A DNA stretch of 64,000 nt from Sphingobium nicotianae (GCF_018603885.1 NZ_JAHGAW010000004.1:248001-312000), one strand, 5' to 3'. Shown: positions 25,783-34,981, counted from the stretch's first letter. Numbers and translations: made by a program. Notes: generated from the letters alone by a model not told the origin.

Positions 25783-25875
25783 TTGCGCTCCCTGCCGGCC
25801 ATGCTATCATGAGAGCCGGTTAGGTTAGAAGTGAACTGATAGGCCGTCGTAGGGCTTTGCGGCGGCCTCTTTCTT
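25783..25875 (+). ncRNA. candidate small RNA unit (promoter plus terminator)
   Basis: A promoter-like pair (TTGCGC, 16 bp, TATCAT) is followed about 30 bp later by a 10-bp stem with two G-U pairs (25842-25851 with 25858-25867) and a T-rich tail (TCTTTCTT). No plus-strand gene ends nearby, so the terminator is an orphan. The transcript would be about 55-60 bases. No known RNA family was recognised. Confidence 0.3.
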
Positions 25876-25889
25876 GTCCGAGAGACTGG

Positions 25890-25909
25890 ATTCCCGCGTT
25901 CGCGGGAAT
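25890..25909. repeat. REP-like hairpin
   Basis: ATTCCCGC-GTTC-GCGGGAAT is a perfect 8-bp stem with a 4-base loop, within GAGACTGGATTCCCGCG. Hairpins with this core are common between genes in sphingomonads. Only one copy was noticed in the window. Confidence 0.5.
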
Positions 25910-25968
25910 AACGGGCGGAGAAAGCGGTCTCATCGCAACCCTTTTGTGCCCTGACAAGTTTAGGCCCC

Positions 25969-27405
25969 ATGGCGGGCAAACCGGATATCGTCACGACCAG
26001 CGTTCCGGCGCGGCTCGATCGTCTTCCGTGGGGCGGGTTCCACTGGCTGGTGGTGATCGCGCTCGGCATCACCTGGATTCTCGATGGGCTGGAAGTGACG
26101 CTGGCCGGGTCGGTTGCCGGGGCATTGCGCGAAAGCCCAATGTTGCGCTTCACCGCCTCCGACGTGGGGCTCGCCAACAGCGCCTATCTCGGCGGCGCGG
26201 TCGTCGGGGCGCTCTTCTTCGGCTGGCTGACCGACCGGCTGGGGCGCAAGAAGCTCTTCAGCATCACCGTCCTCATCTATCTCACGGCGACCGCCGCCAC
26301 CGCCTTCTCCTGGGATCTGATGAGCTTCGTGCTGTTCCGCTTCCTCACCGGCGCCGGGATCGGCGGCGAATATAGCGCGATCAACTCGGCCATTCAGGAA
26401 CTGATCCCCGCGCGGCGGCGCGGCTGGACCGATCTCGTGATCAACGGCAGCTTCTGGATCGGCGCGGCGCTGGCGGGCGGGCTGTCGATCGTCCTGCTCG
26501 ATCCGCGCATCATCGATCCCGAGCATGGCTGGCGGCTGGCCTTTTTCGGCGGCGCCGCGATCGGCCTCGCGATCCTCTTCCTGCGCCGATACATACCCGA
26601 GAGCCCGCGCTGGCTGATCATCCATGGACATCCGGACAAGGCGGAGGCGATCGTGGCGGGGATCGAGGCGCGATTCACACGCGCCGGGCACAGCCTGCCG
26701 CCGCCCGAGCATGAGGCGCGCCTGCGCAGCCGCACGCATACGCGGCTGGGCGAGGTGTTCGCGGCCCTCTTCCGGCTCTATCCGCGCCGCACGATGCTCG
26801 GCCTCATTCTGATGATCGCGCAGGCTTTCTTCTACAATGCAATCTTCTTCACCTATGCGATGATGCTGACCGACTTTTACCGCGTCCCGTCGGATCGCAC
26901 CGGCTATTATGTTCTGCCGTTCGCGCTCGGCAATGTGCTGGGGCCGCTGCTGCTCGGGCGCCTGTTCGACACGGTCGGGCGGCGGGCGATGATCGTGCTG
27001 ACCTATGCGGCCTCGGGCATCCTGCTGGCGATCAGCGGTTTGCTCTTCCAGCAGGGCCTGCTCGACGCGACAAGTCAGACCCTGTGCTGGAGCGTGACCT
27101 TCTTCTTCGCTTCGGCCGCGGCCTCATCGGCCTATCTGACCGTGGCCGAGAGCTTCCCGATCGAGGTGCGGGCCCTCGCCATCGCGATCTTCTATGCGCT
27201 GGGCACGGGGATCGGCGGCGTGCTGGCGCCGTTCGCGTTCAGCCTGCTGATCGAGAGCGGCTCGCGCGATCAGGTGTTGCTGGGCTATCTGTTCGCGGCC
27301 GCGTTGATGGGCCTCGCGGCGTTGGCGGCGGCTTTGCTCGGTATCGCGAGCGAGCGACAGCCACTGGAGAGCGTCGCACGGCCCTTGTCGTGGGAGGAGG
27401 AATGA
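25969..27405 (+). CDS. MFS transporter, sugar/metabolite:H+ symporter type
   Basis: A 478-residue secondary transporter with about twelve membrane helices. The first half carries the MFS signature between TM2 and TM3 (GWLTDRLGRKKLF) and the TM4-5 motif FLTGAGIGGEYSAINSAIQELIPARRRG of the metabolite:H+ symporter group. A central loop rich in charge (residues 220-270) separates the halves. The second half repeats LGRLFDTVGRRAM. The substrate cannot be named. A double-hairpin repeat begins at the last base of its stop codon and separates it from the convergent GST gene. Confidence 0.88.
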   Translation: MAGKPDIVTTSVPARLDRLPWGGFHWLVVIALGITWILDGLEVTLAGSVAGALRESPMLRFTASDVGLANSAYLGGAVVGALFFGWLTDRLGRKKLFSITVLIYLTATAATAFSWDLMSFVLFRFLTGAGIGGEYSAINSAIQELIPARRRGWTDLVINGSFWIGAALAGGLSIVLLDPRIIDPEHGWRLAFFGGAAIGLAILFLRRYIPESPRWLIIHGHPDKAEAIVAGIEARFTRAGHSLPPPEHEARLRSRTHTRLGEVFAALFRLYPRRTMLGLILMIAQAFFYNAIFFTYAMMLTDFYRVPSDRTGYYVLPFALGNVLGPLLLGRLFDTVGRRAMIVLTYAASGILLAISGLLFQQGLLDATSQTLCWSVTFFFASAAASSAYLTVAESFPIEVRALAIAIFYALGTGIGGVLAPFAFSLLIESGSRDQVLLGYLFAAALMGLAALAAALLGIASERQPLESVARPLSWEEE

Positions 27406-27525
27406 AGCCCCTCCTCTTTAGAGGAGGGGTTGGGGTGGTGCTGGACGTTGCATCGGAGAACTCGCTTCGCGAACGATGCTGACGCATCGCCACCACCCCC
27501 TGCCCCTCCTCTAAAGAGGAGGGGT
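27405..27525. repeat. double-hairpin repeat element, copy 2 (inverted)
   Basis: A 121-bp element in the opposite orientation to the one at 3037-3154. Each end is a hairpin (CCCCTCCTCTTTAGAGGAGGGG type) and the arms pair with one another. Thirty-five of 36 bases of the first arm match the complement of the 3037 copy's right arm; the centre shares TCGCGAAGCGA with small changes. It lies between two convergent genes, where it would also act as a two-way terminator. Confidence 0.85.
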
Positions 27526-27532
27526 GATATCG

Positions 27533-28423
27533 TCAGGCCGGCGCCTTGGCTGCTTCTTCTGCCGCTTTCAGCGCCGCGTCGATGTCCGCCGCGCTGTGGC
27601 GCTCGGCGATGCCGCCGGGGCCGCCGCTGTTGACGATCCTGCCGCGCTTCACGGCCGGACGGGCGTTCATCTGATCGACCCAGCGATCGACATTCTTATA
27701 CTCCTGCGTCTGCAGGAATTCCGCGCCGTTATAGGCATTGCGCATGATGTTGCCGTACCATGGGAAGATGGCGAAATCGGCGACGGTGATCTCGTCGCCT
27801 ATGATGAATTCCTTGTCCGCCAATTGCCGGTCGAGCACGTCGAGCTGGCGTTTGGTCTCCATCGCGTAGCGATCGATCGCATATTGGATCTTCATCGGCG
27901 CATAGGCATAGAAATGGCCGAAGCCGCCGCCGACGAAGGGCGCCGAGCCCATCTGCCACATCAGCCAGTTGAAGGTCTCGGTGCGCTTGCGCAGGTCGGT
28001 CGGCAGGAAGGCGCCGAATTTCTCGCCGAGATAGACCAGCATCGATCCGCTCTCGAACAAGCGCAGCGGCGGGTTCTGGCTATAGTCCAGCATGGCCGGG
28101 ATCTTGCTGTTCGGATTGATCGCGACGAAATCGCTGCCGAACTGATCACCCTTGCCGATGTTGATCATCCAGGCGTCATATTCGGCGTCATGGCCGGCGG
28201 CGAGCAGCTCCTCGAGCATGATCGTGACCTTCTGGCCATTGGGCGTGCCGAGCGAATAGAGCTGAAGGGGATGCTCGCCGCGCTTGAGCGCCACCTGCTC
28301 GCGCGCGCCGGCTGTGGGCGCGTTGATGCCGACGAAGGCGCCGCCATGGCCTTTGTCCCAGGTCCAGACCTTGGGTGGCTCGTATCCGACGGGAAGATTG
28401 TTGGCGGGATCGCTATCGGCCAT
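27533..28423 (-). CDS. yghU: glutathione-dependent disulfide-bond oxidoreductase, YghU-type GST
   Basis: A 296-residue member of the Nu-class GST group. The N-terminal extension is characteristic (LPVGYEPPKVWTWDKGHGGAFVGINAPTAGAR). It precedes a thioredoxin-like domain (LQLYSLGTPNGQKVTIMLEELLAAG; NPNSKIPAMLDYS; LFESGSMLVYLGEKFG) and an all-helical C-terminal domain (FNWLMWQMGSAPFVGGGFGHFYAYAP). YghU binds two glutathione molecules and reduces disulfides. Length and motifs match the E. coli family closely. It stands alone on the minus strand. Confidence 0.9.
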   Translation of the reverse strand: MADSDPANNLPVGYEPPKVWTWDKGHGGAFVGINAPTAGAREQVALKRGEHPLQLYSLGTPNGQKVTIMLEELLAAGHDAEYDAWMINIGKGDQFGSDFVAINPNSKIPAMLDYSQNPPLRLFESGSMLVYLGEKFGAFLPTDLRKRTETFNWLMWQMGSAPFVGGGFGHFYAYAPMKIQYAIDRYAMETKRQLDVLDRQLADKEFIIGDEITVADFAIFPWYGNIMRNAYNGAEFLQTQEYKNVDRWVDQMNARPAVKRGRIVNSGGPGGIAERHSAADIDAALKAAEEAAKAPA

Positions 28424-28571
28424 GGCACTGCTCCTTGCAAAGACTCGGTTGTCCTTAGCAACCTAATCTAGCGCCTGCGTACGCGCTGGCTAGCAGGCAT
28501 GCGCCATGGCGTTTCTACGGAGCGAAATAGCGTGCCTTTCCGTCGCTCGAACCGAACGGGGAAATCCCAGG

Positions 28572-29354
28572 TCAGAAGGGAATCCAGTTCCGCTTCTCGC
28601 TGAACTTCATGTAGCCGGCATTGATGCCGAGCCGATAGCCGACGCCGAGGCGGATCGGGATGAGCACCACGTCTTTCCAGCGCAGATAGCTCGCGTTGAA
28701 GCCGCCGACGAGATAGGCGGCGCCTTCGCCGGCGGGGAAGCGCTTGTAGAGATTCTGGGTGTCGTAGAGATTATAGACCAGAACGAAGGTCTTGGACGCA
28801 TTGCCGCCCAGGTCGAAGCCGAGCGACGGGCCGGTCCAGTAGACGTCCCGCTGTCCCTCGATCTTGTGGAACATGACGCCCGAGCCATAGCGCAGGCCGA
28901 CGCCGATCGCGCCGGAGGCTTCGCGCCCGGCGATATAGGCGACCGGTTCGCCCTGATCCTTGAGGATCTTCTCGATCATCGCGGCGAGCCCTTCGGCGCC
29001 CTTGCCGAACACGCCCTCGGCCGCGCCGATGAGATCGTCCTTCTTGTAGGTCTTGGCGGCGGCATCAGCCGGGACGCCGGCCGCCGCGGTGGAATCCGTC
29101 GCCGTCGAGACGCCGGGGGCGGGCGGCGGCGGGGCATCGCTGGTCGGTACCGGCGCCGGCGCCGGCGTGGGTGCGGGTGCTGGCGTGGGATTACTGCTCG
29201 CCGGCGCGCCGGGCACCAGATCGGCGTCGATGGCGGTATTGGGATCGACCGTGCTGACCTGCGCGAGTGCTGGTGAGGCGATCAGCCCCGCGGCTGCCAG
29301 CACGGCAAGCGCGATCCCGCTCGTGCGGCGGAGCAAAGATTTGGTCCGATTCAT
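28572..29354 (-). CDS. EipA-like envelope integrity protein (DUF1134)
   Basis: A 260-residue exported protein. After the signal peptide (LLRRTSGIALAVLAAAGLIASPALAQ) comes a long Pro/Ala/Thr spacer (about 45-100) and then the DUF1134 domain (about 105-260: DLIGAAEGVFGKGAEGLAAMIEKILKDQGEPVAYI; ASGAIGVGLRYGSGVMFHK; GPSLGFDLGGNASKTFVLVYNL). DUF1134 proteins of the EipA group act in cell-envelope integrity in alphaproteobacteria. The ATG at 29354 starts the signal peptide; the frame is open to 29408. The Pro-rich spacer is longer than in the Brucella protein. Confidence 0.88.
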   Translation of the reverse strand: MNRTKSLLRRTSGIALAVLAAAGLIASPALAQVSTVDPNTAIDADLVPGAPASSNPTPAPAPTPAPAPVPTSDAPPPPAPGVSTATDSTAAAGVPADAAAKTYKKDDLIGAAEGVFGKGAEGLAAMIEKILKDQGEPVAYIAGREASGAIGVGLRYGSGVMFHKIEGQRDVYWTGPSLGFDLGGNASKTFVLVYNLYDTQNLYKRFPAGEGAAYLVGGFNASYLRWKDVVLIPIRLGVGYRLGINAGYMKFSEKRNWIPF

Positions 29355-29534
29355 CCCCGATGTCTCCTGCGGCCAGCGGCCGTTTCTTGCGCGCATGGCG
29401 CGACCCATTGTCGATCAGGTCTATCCGCATCCAAGGATGAAACGACAATGAACGAACGGCGAGCCGAATCGATTTCGGGCCAGACCGAGTCGGTTTGCGC
29501 TGAACGGCTCGCCTACGGATCGGAACGGCTTGTC

Positions 29535-30266
29535 CTACAGGCCGGCGTCGCGGCGATTGAGCGCATTGATCGCGACCAGCACCTGACGCTCGGCTTCGGC
29601 GCGGGGCAGGCCGGCGGGGATCGTCTCGCCGATCCGGTATGTGATCGTGCCGGCGCGTTTGAGGAAGCTGTTGCGGGGCGAGACGCGTCCGCTGTCGACT
29701 GCCATGGGGATGACCGGGCAGTCGAGCAGGGCATAGATGCCGGCGAAACCCGATTTCAGCGGGGGCATTTCGCCGTGCGGCACGCGCGTCCCTTCCGGAT
29801 AGATGATGACCGAGCGGCCGGCCGCGAACGCCGCGCGCGCGCCGGCGCGGATGCCGCGCAGGGCCTGGGCGCCGCCTTCCCGATCGACGATGATCAGGCC
29901 GTAGGCACGCGCGATAAACCCCCAAACCGGAATGTCGGCGAGTTCGCGCTTGGCGGCGATGATCGGGCGATCGAAGAGGCAGAGGGCATCCAGAGTCTCG
30001 AACATGGACTCATGTTTGCAGACGATGAACTGGGCCCCCTGGGGAAGGATGCCCTCGACGACGATGCGCTGGCCGAGCAGCCAGCGCGCGAGAAACCGGT
30101 GCACGCGTGACCAGCATGTCGCGACCGGCGCGACGCCGCGCACGCCGAACAGCGTGGCGACGACGGCAACCATCAGCAGGAGCACCGTAAAGCCATAGAA
30201 AATCAGCGCGAAGAACGCCGAGCGGATAATGGTGATGATGGTGCCCAGAGGCGATAGCGGCGGCAT
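29535..30266 (-). CDS. lysophospholipid acyltransferase (PlsC-like)
   Basis: A 243-residue 1-acyl-glycerol-3-phosphate acyltransferase. Two N-terminal hydrophobic segments precede the catalytic block FIVCKHESMFETLDAL (HxxxxD variant HESMFE). VWGFIARAYGLIIVDREGG and IYPEGTRVPHGEMPPLKSGFAGI supply the second and third PlsC blocks. It makes phosphatidic acid or a related acylated lipid at the inner membrane. The gene is 12 bp downstream of the YdcF gene, in the order ftsE-ftsX-ydcF-plsC, a group often seen in sphingomonads. Confidence 0.88.
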   Translation of the reverse strand: MPPLSPLGTIITIIRSAFFALIFYGFTVLLLMVAVVATLFGVRGVAPVATCWSRVHRFLARWLLGQRIVVEGILPQGAQFIVCKHESMFETLDALCLFDRPIIAAKRELADIPVWGFIARAYGLIIVDREGGAQALRGIRAGARAAFAAGRSVIIYPEGTRVPHGEMPPLKSGFAGIYALLDCPVIPMAVDSGRVSPRNSFLKRAGTITYRIGETIPAGLPRAEAERQVLVAINALNRRDAGL

Positions 30267-30278
30267 GGTTCGGCTCCG

Positions 30279-30809
30279 TCAGATGCCGATCAGGCCGGCA
30301 AGGCGGCGCAGCAGATATTTGTGATATTCGCGCAGCAGCACAGTGAGGCTCGGGGCGGAGCGGACCGCATCGGGGATGATCGTCACCGGCTCCTCAAGCT
30401 GGCGCGAGAGCTCGTACCGGGCGCGGCGCATGTGCCAGTCGGCCGTGATGATCCGCACGGACTTATAATGCCGCCGCGCGAGCCAGCGGCTGGTCTCGAT
30501 CGCGTTGGAGCGCGTGTCGATCGCCTCGCGCCCGAGGGTGATGCAGCATTTCATGAGGTCCTTGGGCACGCCATAGGCGGCCGCGAATTCCCGGGGCTTC
30601 ACGTCATGGTCCACGCCCGAAACCAGCATCTGCTCGGCTTGCTGGCGGCGCAGCAGCGCCACGCCCCGGTCGACACGGCCGGCCGAGCCGGTGAGCACGA
30701 CGATGGCGTCGGTCTTCTCGTCGCCATGCGGCTGCGGCAACAGCAAGGCGAACCAGGCGAAGCCGAGCGCCCAGAGGATGACGAGGAGAGCGAGCAGCCG
30801 CCGGATCAT
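30279..30809 (-). CDS. YdcF family protein (DUF218)
   Basis: A 176-residue protein with an N-terminal membrane helix (LLALLVILWALGFAWFALLLP). The DUF218 domain follows: DAIVVLTGSAGRVDRGVALLRRQQAEQMLVSGVD, DTRSNAIETSRWLARRHYKSVRIITADWHMRRARYELSRQ. These are the SAM/nucleotide-binding-like motifs of YdcF and SanA proteins, which act in envelope functions, though their reaction is unclear. The start ATG overlaps the stop of FtsX by 4 bp (ATGA), so the pair is translationally linked. Confidence 0.87.
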   Translation of the reverse strand: MIRRLLALLVILWALGFAWFALLLPQPHGDEKTDAIVVLTGSAGRVDRGVALLRRQQAEQMLVSGVDHDVKPREFAAAYGVPKDLMKCCITLGREAIDTRSNAIETSRWLARRHYKSVRIITADWHMRRARYELSRQLEEPVTIIPDAVRSAPSLTVLLREYHKYLLRRLAGLIGI

Positions 30810-31720
30810 AGCGAACGCCTCAAGGCCCGCTGCAAGGTGAAGCGGGCGGAGAGAAAGGCGACCGCCACTCCGAGCAGCGGCAGCAGTGGCAGCAGGATCC
30901 AGGCGGCCAGCGGCAGCGAGGCGCTCTGCACGAGATCGGAGGCGATGGCGGTCATCGACCGGCCGACCAGCATGATGATGATCACGGCGGCGAGAAAGCC
31001 GACTACGGCGCCGAACAAGGCGTCGAGCGTCATGCGCTCCTGGAACAGGCGCACGACCTGCGTGTCTGTGGCACCGAGCATGTGCATGATGTCGATCGTG
31101 CCGCGATGCGTGGCATGCGCGCCGCGCGCCGCCAGGACGACGACGGCGCCGGTGGCGATCGCCATCAGCGCGACGACGCCGAAGGAGAGCAGGCCGATCG
31201 CGCCGACCAGCCTGGCGAGGGGGGCGAGATAGGTCGCATGGGGCTCGACCTTCGCCTGGGGATTGATCGTCTTTACCGCCTTGTCGAGCGCGGCGATGCG
31301 TTCGTCGCGCCGCTCCTGCGGCACGGCGAGATCGGCGTCGACCAGGGCGGGCAGGGGAATGTCGTTGATCTTCATATCGCTGCCCAGCCAGGGCGCGAGC
31401 TGGGCGGAGAGCTCTTCCTCGGGCACGATCGCGATATTGCCGACGCCTTCGGTCTCGCCAAGCAGGGTGACGATGCGGCGCACGGCCCGGCCACGCAGCT
31501 CGGCGTCCGCCTCGGCGATCTGGATGGTGACACGGTCGGAGACGTCCGCGCTGAGGCTCCGCGCGGCATGATCGAGCGCAAGGCCTGCCGCCGTGGCCAG
31601 CACGGTCAGGAACATCATGATCGCGATCACCCAGGGCATCGGCCCGGTGATCCGCCCCTGCGGCAGCAGCGAGCCGGGCGTGTAGGGCCGGGGCGCCGTT
31701 TGTGTGGGTTCGCGCGCCAC
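30806..31720 (-). CDS. ftsX: cell division protein FtsX
   Basis: A 304-residue permease-like protein of the FtsX family. It has an N-terminal cytosolic tail, a first membrane helix (WVIAIMMFLTVLATAAGLALD), an extracytoplasmic domain with ADAELRGRAVRRIVTLLGETEGVGNI, and three C-terminal membrane helices including the HRGTIDIMHMLGATDTQVVRLFQ loop, the FtsX signature. With FtsE it regulates peptidoglycan hydrolases at the septum. Start overlap and spacing tie it to ftsE (2 bp) and ydcF (4-bp overlap). Confidence 0.92.
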   Translation of the reverse strand: MAREPTQTAPRPYTPGSLLPQGRITGPMPWVIAIMMFLTVLATAAGLALDHAARSLSADVSDRVTIQIAEADAELRGRAVRRIVTLLGETEGVGNIAIVPEEELSAQLAPWLGSDMKINDIPLPALVDADLAVPQERRDERIAALDKAVKTINPQAKVEPHATYLAPLARLVGAIGLLSFGVVALMAIATGAVVVLAARGAHATHRGTIDIMHMLGATDTQVVRLFQERMTLDALFGAVVGFLAAVIIIMLVGRSMTAIASDLVQSASLPLAAWILLPLLPLLGVAVAFLSARFTLQRALRRSL

Positions 31721-31722
31721 GC

Positions 31723-32433
31723 TCAGCCCGCTCCGCCGTGACGTGGCGGATAGCGCAAACCTCCCGTCGGATCGGCGAGACGGCCTTTTTCAAGGCGCAG
31801 CATCTGACCGTCCGCGACCTTGCCGAGCAGATTGAAATCGTGGGTCGCGACCACGATGGTCGTGCCGAGCTTGTTGAGCGCCTCGAACAAGGTGATGAGC
31901 CGCGTCGCCATCTCCTGATCGACGTTGCCGGTCGGCTCGTCGGCCACGAGCAGCTCGGGTCGGCCGATGACCGCGCGGGCAATGGCGACGCGCTGCTGCT
32001 CGCCGCCCGAGAGCGTCGCGGGCAGCGCGTTGGCGCGATCGGTGAGGCCGACCCAGTGCAGCATTTCCTCGACTGGCGGGCGGAGCTGATCGTCCGTGAC
32101 GCCGGCGATGCGCAGCGGCAGCGCGATATTGTCGAAAGCGGACAAGTGCGGCACCAGCCGGAAATCCTGGAACACCACGCCGATGCGGCGCCGGAAGCCG
32201 GGCAGGCGCGCGCGGGGCAAAGTGACGATATCGGCATCGAACAGTCGGATCGCACCCCGGCTCGGCCGCTGCGCGAGGTAGAGCAGCTTCAGTAGCGAGG
32301 TTTTGCCCGCGCCCGACGCCCCGGTGAGGAAATAGAAGGCGCCCTCGTCCAGCGAAAACGTCAGGTCCGACAGCGTTTCCGGGCCGGGGCCGTAGCGCAG
32401 CCCGACATTCTCGAACTGGACAATCGTTGCCAT
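31723..32433 (-). CDS. ftsE: cell division ATP-binding protein FtsE
   Basis: A 236-residue ABC ATPase. Walker A is [14 protein letters not shown], the Q-loop [13 protein letters not shown], the signature [14 protein letters not shown] and Walker [14 protein letters not shown], then the H-switch VVATHD. It pairs with FtsX in the divisome. The open frame extends to 32616, but [17 protein letters not shown] at 32433 is the normal start. The 182-bp interval to 32616 is shared with the divergent zinc-ribbon gene. Confidence 0.95.
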   Translation of the reverse strand: MATIVQFENVGLRYGPGPETLSDLTFSLDEGAFYFLTGASGAGKTSLLKLLYLAQRPSRGAIRLFDADIVTLPRARLPGFRRRIGVVFQDFRLVPHLSAFDNIALPLRIAGVTDDQLRPPVEEMLHWVGLTDRANALPATLSGGEQQRVAIARAVIGRPELLVADEPTGNVDQEMATRLITLFEALNKLGTTIVVATHDFNLLGKVADGQMLRLEKGRLADPTGGLRYPPRHGGAG

Positions 32434-32615
32434 CGCGGCCGTGCGTTTCCCGGTTGTGAGGGCGCTTGGCTGCGCGCCTGCAAGGTCGTTGCGCCCGTGA
32501 ATGGCACAGCCTCCCGCCTCGGGCAAGGCGAAGCGCACCGCAGGATCGGCTTCCGCCACCGAGTTGGTAAACGCTGTCTTGCTCTTGCGCACAAAGCGGT
32601 GTTTATGGGGCGCCA

Positions 32616-33449
32616 ATGATCCTCATCTGCCCGCAATGCGCCACGCGTTACGTCGTCCCGGACAGTGCCATAGGTCCGACCGGCCGGCAGGTCCGTTGCG
32701 CGGCCTGCCGCCACAGCTGGTTCCAGGACGGCGTGGAAATGCAGCGTCCCGAGCCCGTGCTCGCGCAGGCAGCCCCGGCGACGCAAAGCGGCCCGACGGC
32801 CGAAGCGCCCGTCGCGTCCCCGCCATCGCCGCCGGTCACTGAAACGATGCGGCCCGAGCCGTTCGAGCATGCGGAAACGCCGGAGACCGTCGCCACCGGG
32901 CAGACTGTGCCCCGTCATGATCCCGTCGAACCCGCGCCTGCCGTGGCCGCGCCGCCCGCACCAGCCGAAGAATTCATCCATTATCCCGACGACAATTATG
33001 AACCGCCCGTGCGTGCGCGCCGCAATCCGGCCAAGCTCTGGACGATCGCGGCGGTGGTCTTCTCCCTGGTGGTCAGCGCCGCCGGTGGCGCGCTCGTTTA
33101 CTTCGGGTCGCCCAACTGGGCGGTCAATCTCGGCATCGGCGCGCGCAATCAGGAGGCGGGGCTCAATTTCTACCTGCCCAAGCCGCCCGAGCGGCGAAAC
33201 CTTCCCACCGGCGAGGAATATTTCGCGTTCAGCGCGCGCATCCTCAACGATAGCGATCATGAGCTGACCGTGCCGCCCGTCGTGGTCGAGCTGCGCGACG
33301 ATCAGGGGCGGCTGGTGTTCAGCTGGATGACCAAGGCGGACAAGTCACGCCTGAAGCCCAATGAGGAAGCGCGCGTTTCCGAGAGCCGGCTCGACATTCC
33401 GAAGAATGCCCGCAACCTCGAGCTCAGGTTCGTCGATAGCGCGAGCTGA
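32616..33449 (+). CDS. zinc-ribbon (MJ0042-type) membrane protein
   Basis: A 277-residue protein. An N-terminal zinc ribbon has two CxxC pairs (LICPQCATRYVV ... RCAACRHSWFQ). A Pro-rich acidic spacer follows (about 45-125), then a membrane helix near 148-170 (LWTIAAVVFSLVVSAAGGALVYF). The C-terminal DUF3426-like beta domain (LPTGEEYFAFSARILNDSDHELTVPPVVVELRDDQGRLVF; SESRLDIPKNARNLELRFVD) completes the family layout. It is divergent from ftsE. The last 26 bp overlap the end of the convergent MATE gene. Confidence 0.87.
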   Translation: MILICPQCATRYVVPDSAIGPTGRQVRCAACRHSWFQDGVEMQRPEPVLAQAAPATQSGPTAEAPVASPPSPPVTETMRPEPFEHAETPETVATGQTVPRHDPVEPAPAVAAPPAPAEEFIHYPDDNYEPPVRARRNPAKLWTIAAVVFSLVVSAAGGALVYFGSPNWAVNLGIGARNQEAGLNFYLPKPPERRNLPTGEEYFAFSARILNDSDHELTVPPVVVELRDDQGRLVFSWMTKADKSRLKPNEEARVSESRLDIPKNARNLELRFVDSAS

Positions 33450-34794
33450 CCCACCAGAAGCGGCCGCCCTGCAGCGCGAAGGCCGCGACCATGCCGAGCG
33501 CCGAGGCGATGGCGAGACCCGCAGATCCCCAGTGCCAGGCATAGGCCGCCCAGCCGGCGAGGCTGAGAATGCCGAAGAAGGCTATGATGCCGTTGGTGCC
33601 CGCCACGACCTGATCGCCCAATGAGCGCAAGGCCGAGACGAAGATCGCCTGCAGCCCGTCGAACAGGATGAACGGCGCCAGGATCATCACCATCACGATC
33701 GCCTCGTGCGCCACTGCCGCATCGGCGGTGAGGCCGCGAACGATCGGCCCGGCGAAGAGCAGATAGACCAGCACCACGGCGCCCATGATCAGCATCGAGA
33801 GCCCGCAGGCGATCAGCGTGCGACTGCGCGCCATCCACGGCTCGCCCGCGCCGACGGCATTGCCGACGCGCACGCCAGCCGCCGAGCCGAGGCCGAGCGC
33901 CAGTGCGAAGCCGATATTGTGCAGCGAGAGCATGACCTGGAAGCCGCCGGCGATCACCTCGCCCATGCGAGTGGAGAGGATCATCAGGAAGGAGAAGCCC
34001 AGCACTTCCATCGCCGCGCCGAAGCCGGGCATGATGCCGAAGGAAACGATAGCCGGGATGCCGCCCAGGGCATCGCGCCACGCCGCGAGGTCGAGGCGGC
34101 GGAGCTGGCGCGGACCGGCGCTCGGCAAGGTCCAGGCCATCAATGCCATGGCGAGGCCGCCGACGGTGCTGCTGATCGAGGTGGCGATCGCAGCGCCGAC
34201 CGCTCCCAGCTCCGGCGCGCCGAGATGACCGAGCGTCAGCGCCCAGGCGAGCAGGGCATTGAGGGGCAGCGTCCCGAGATTGACCGCCAGCACCCGCTGC
34301 GGCCTGCTCACGCCCTCCAGGAAGAAGCCGCAGGCAATGGAGAGCATCTGCCCCGGCAGGCCGAGCATGAAGGCGGTGAGCACCAGCGCGCCCGGCGCGA
34401 CCAGCTCCGGCGCGACGCCGGTGAGGCCGAGCAGGGAGGTGGAAGCGAGGCCGATGACGAGCGCGCTCGGTATGCCGAGCAGCAGCCCGGTCAGCACTGC
34501 CTCGCGCCACAGCGCGCCGGTGCGCGGCAGGTCGCTCGCGCCGTCCGCCCGGCTGGCGAAGACCAGCACGCCGGACATGCCGCTGAGCAACAGCATGAGG
34601 ATGACGAACATCACCACGCGCCCGGCGGCCAGCGCACCAAGCTCGCCGGTGCCGGCATAGCCGACCACGGTGACGTCGATCAGGTGCATGATCGTCCAGT
34701 TGAGATTGGTGAGGACGATCGGCCACGCCAACCGCGCGATGCGCCGCGCCTCGGGCAGGAGACCGTCTTCGCGTTGCGCGCTCATGACTGTCAC
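33424..34794 (-). CDS. MATE family multidrug efflux transporter
   Basis: A 456-residue transporter of the MOP superfamily with twelve predicted membrane helices. Conserved stretches are AWPIVLTNLNWTIMHLIDVTVVGYAGTGELGALAAG in TM1-2, ALALGLGSAAGVRVGNAVGAGEP between TM7 and TM8, and FVSALRSLGDQVVAGT near the end. MATE proteins export cationic drugs using Na+ or H+. The GTG at 34794 has AAGGAG 6 bp upstream and is preferred to the ATG at 34785. Its 3' end overlaps the zinc-ribbon gene tail-to-tail. Confidence 0.92.
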   Translation of the reverse strand: MTVMSAQREDGLLPEARRIARLAWPIVLTNLNWTIMHLIDVTVVGYAGTGELGALAAGRVVMFVILMLLLSGMSGVLVFASRADGASDLPRTGALWREAVLTGLLLGIPSALVIGLASTSLLGLTGVAPELVAPGALVLTAFMLGLPGQMLSIACGFFLEGVSRPQRVLAVNLGTLPLNALLAWALTLGHLGAPELGAVGAAIATSISSTVGGLAMALMAWTLPSAGPRQLRRLDLAAWRDALGGIPAIVSFGIMPGFGAAMEVLGFSFLMILSTRMGEVIAGGFQVMLSLHNIGFALALGLGSAAGVRVGNAVGAGEPWMARSRTLIACGLSMLIMGAVVLVYLLFAGPIVRGLTADAAVAHEAIVMVMILAPFILFDGLQAIFVSALRSLGDQVVAGTNGIIAFFGILSLAGWAAYAWHWGSAGLAIASALGMVAAFALQGGRFWWVSSRYRRT

Positions 34795-34981
34795 GTGCCG
34801 CTCCTTATACGGGTCGCCGCGTTGGGTCAGACCGGCCCGTCAAGTCAAGCCCAAGGTCGCCAAAAACCGGTCCAGCCGCCCTCTCGAAAAACAGTGGTGA
34901 ACGGTGGTTGCATCGCATCGACCGCTTTGCTAATGGCCGCCGCCTACCTGAAGGGCCGCCCGGTCCTTCCCTTCCTGATGT

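Larger units (their letters stand above)
25639..25968. other. intergenic region with a candidate small transcript and a REP-like hairpin
   Basis: These 330 bases contain no supported protein gene. They hold a plausible promoter (TTGCGC at 25783, 16-bp spacer, TATCAT at 25805), a terminator-like stem at 25842-25867, and a REP-like hairpin at 25890-25909. Together these suggest a small plus-strand RNA before the MFS gene. Confidence 0.4.
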
